Notes under the pieces: generated by a model | What the model was told of the DNA's origin: nothing | Database searches by the model: none | Seen by the model: the letters and a program-made list of their open reading frames with translations, nothing else | Made by a program: the position numbers and the translations under genes | NCBI GenBank assembly: GCA_002405515.1 | Contig: DHLZ01000208.1 | Coordinates: 2,862-21,080 of the forward strand | DNA length: 18,219 nucleotides | Direction: 5' to 3' | Origin: Planctomycetaceae bacterium UBA4655 | GTDB lineage: Bacteria > Planctomycetota > Planctomycetia > Pirellulales > UBA1268 | In this document: in pieces, positions 17,088 through 18,219 of the stretch | How positions within the stretch are numbered: the first letter of the stretch is position 1 | How the letters are laid out: each line of letters opens with the position of its first letter

Positions 17088-17825
17088 TCAGCCCATCTCG
17101 AACTTCAGCCGACGCTCCAGCCATCGCGACAGCCACGAGAGCGGCAGCGTGAGGACGAGGTATCCCGCGGCGAGCGGCAGGTAGCTCTCGAGCGACGAAT
17201 AGGTCGCCGCGTTGACCTCCTGGGCCGACTGCGTGAACTCGTTGATCGCGATCACGGAGAGGAGCGACGAATCCTTCACGAGCGACACGAGCTGCCCGGC
17301 GACGGGGGGCACGACGAGCCTCGCCGCCTGCGGCAGGATCACGAGCCGCATCGCTTGCCAGGGGGTGAGGCCGATGGCGCGGGCGGAGTCACGCTGCGCC
17401 CGCGGGATCGCGTCGATGCCGGCCCGGAAGATCTCGGCGAGATAGGCCCCGCTGAAGAGCGACAGCACGAGCACGCCGACCACGTACCGGTTCTCGAGCT
17501 TCGCCGCGGTTGCCACGACGTAGAAGCCGACGAGCAGCTGCACCAAGAGCGGCGTTCCCCGGATCAGCTCGACGTAGACGCGGCCGATCGCCTCCACGAG
17601 CCGAAATCGCGACCCGAGCGCGAGCGCCGCCACGAGCCCCACGACGCAGCTCGCCGCGAGCGCGGCGATGCTCAGGCCCACCGTGAAGAGCCAGCCCTTC
17701 AGAAGCAGGCCACGGTAGTCCCAGACCGCCTGCCAGTTCCACGCATAATCGATCCGGGAAAAGGCGATGGCTGCAAAGATTCCAAGCAGGGCGACGGCGA
17801 CGACGTGGGCGGCGGTCTTGCTCAT
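17088..17825 (-). CDS. Polar amino-acid-type ABC transporter permease (HisM/GlnP-like)
   Basis: A 245-residue inner-membrane protein with an N-terminal hydrophobic segment (about 6-24), a periplasmic stretch rich in Trp and Tyr, and then the permease core. Family marks are ELIRGTPLLVQLLVGFYV, the EAA cytoplasmic loop DSARAIGLTPWQAMRLVILP then QAARLVVPP, and LVSLVKDSSLLSVIAINEFT. Such permeases work as homo- or heterodimers with a GlnQ-type ATPase and an external binding protein. I prefer the ATG at 17825, with a GGGGGTAGGA upstream; a TTG two codons earlier is possible. The first gene of the operon as seen here; no substrate-binding protein gene lies between it and the right edge. Confidence 0.92.
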   Translation of the reverse strand: MSKTAAHVVAVALLGIFAAIAFSRIDYAWNWQAVWDYRGLLLKGWLFTVGLSIAALAASCVVGLVAALALGSRFRLVEAIGRVYVELIRGTPLLVQLLVGFYVVATAAKLENRYVVGVLVLSLFSGAYLAEIFRAGIDAIPRAQRDSARAIGLTPWQAMRLVILPQAARLVVPPVAGQLVSLVKDSSLLSVIAINEFTQSAQEVNAATYSSLESYLPLAAGYLVLTLPLSWLSRWLERRLKFEMG

Positions 17826-17910
17826 GAACAATCATCCTACCCCCGTGTACCGGGATCATGCTCCTGCCATGCACGGGCTGATTGGAAAACCAGCGTGTTC
17901 TCAAGCCGGA

Positions 17911-18123
17911 AGCCGTACGGAAGCCCGAGCCGCAAGCCGAGAGGGGCGTGAACGTGCCGCTGCGTCGGACGTCACGGAGTCGAAACCGTTTCCCGCTGAA
18001 ACGGGTTCGTGACGCGCGGTTTTGCATCGCTGCCACCCCGAATCCCCCCGGCTTCCGCCTCGGGCTTCCGGGATTTTCCATGCTCCTCCTGCAGGGGAAC
18101 TTGCGCCTCGGGCTTCCGTATGG
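17911..18123. repeat. Dispersed GGAAGCCCGAG repeats in inverted and direct copies
   Basis: The plus-strand word CGTACGGAAGCCCGAGCCGC near 17912-17931 recurs inverted at about 18100-18123 (about 22 of 24 positions match as reverse complement) and again inverted at about 18055-18070. The two inverted copies are direct repeats of one another (GCCTCGGGCTTCCG twice). Short repeats built on 'AAGCCCGAAGCG'-like words are common in planctomycete intergenic DNA from what I recall. They could form a long-range stem enclosing 17935-18100. Confidence 0.6.
17970..18014. repeat. Strong imperfect hairpin upstream of the transporter operon
   Basis: The core stem CCGTTTC (17986-17992) pairs with GAAACGG (17998-18004) over a 5-base loop. 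After an A.G mismatch it extends with CGAA/TTCG, and past a 5-base bulge with CGTCAC/GTGACG. No T-run follows on either strand, so it is not a typical intrinsic terminator. Confidence 0.5.
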
Positions 18124-18160
18124 GGCTTCCGGATCGAGGCAGCACCACACGTTCCAACGT

Positions 18161-18199
18161 GTCACTCAATGAGTTTCTCAGGCATGAGTCACTCAGGCA
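18161..18199. repeat. Short direct repeats with about 15-bp spacing at the right edge
   Basis: CTCAGGCA occurs at 18177-18184 and again at 18192-18199, and GTCACTCA occurs at 18161-18168 and 18189-18196. This gives a loose 15-bp periodicity that continues toward the window edge. It may be the start of a tandem array that lies mostly outside. Confidence 0.35.
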
Positions 18200-18219
18200 C
18201 TCCGATGCTGAACGCCGGG

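Larger units (their letters stand above)
17832..18219. other. Gene-free, repeat-rich region upstream of the transporter operon
   Basis: No gene can be supported in these 388 bases. Open frames here translate to runs of KPEA or RKPEAQ, which are simply the repeated GGAAGCCCGAG words read as codons. The stretch must contain the operon promoter near 17830-17880, and holds inverted repeats, a strong hairpin and short direct repeats, listed separately. Confidence 0.6.

Noticed and set aside
16317..17951. A 544-residue plus-strand open frame opposite the ABC transporter genes
   Set aside because: It is antisense to the ATPase and permease, and its Arg/Glu/His-rich translation is typical of GC-rich shadow frames.
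17970..18014. Intrinsic terminator
   Set aside because: The stem is strong but there is no T-run on either strand and no gene ends next to it.
17911..18219. CRISPR array
   Set aside because: The repeats are few, occur in both orientations and are unevenly spaced; there are no spacers of uniform length and no cas genes.

Overview
High-GC bacterial DNA that most likely comes from a planctomycete of the Pirellulales type. This is inferred from the gene families: a surface YD/RHS-like protein with an LEPR-XLL-like N-terminus, a secreted FAD oxidoreductase, a DUF1349-like secreted protein, PQQ-propeller remnants, and a CxC...CxxC zinc-ribbon membrane protein. No rRNA, tRNA or CRISPR array was seen.

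Layout. Positions 1-1243 hold the 5' part of a minus-strand surface protein that runs off the left edge. Positions 1407-1871 are the 3' remnant of a REP-associated-type tyrosine transposase, cut by an intact IS66-family element (1872-4585; tnpA, tnpB, tnpC, 21-bp inverted ends). An 87-bp sequence starts at the first base after the IS and recurs in direct orientation at 7673-7759. Between the two copies lie an intact secreted FAD-dependent oxidoreductase (4832-6532) and a decayed stretch with remnants of a PQQ-propeller gene and an IS91-like transposase. After a secreted concanavalin-A-like (DUF1349-like) gene (7810-8595), two convergent pseudogenes, an outer-membrane 'phenol MetA' type protein and an RtcB RNA ligase, are fused tail to tail near 9361.

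The right half is orderly. A minus-strand set (zinc-ribbon/scramblase-like membrane protein, rhomboid protease, decayed rtcB) has ATGA start/stop overlaps throughout. It is divergent from hrpB, a DEAH-box helicase on the plus strand (12013-14556). Converging on hrpB is a second minus-strand operon: polar amino-acid ABC permease, ABC ATPase, an ADP-ribosylglycohydrolase-fold protein, and a stand-alone 4-mercaptohistidine N1-methyltransferase (OvoA C-terminal domain type). The last three are joined by 4-bp ATGA overlaps. The far right (17832-18219) is non-coding and rich in inverted and direct repeats.

The most interesting candidate system is 14534-17825: an amino-acid-type importer without a visible binding protein, translationally coupled to an ADP-ribosylglycohydrolase relative with substituted metal-site motifs and to an ovothiol-type methyltransferase, with no sulfoxide synthase nearby. 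This suggests uptake and methylation of a thiohistidine-like compound, which is inference.
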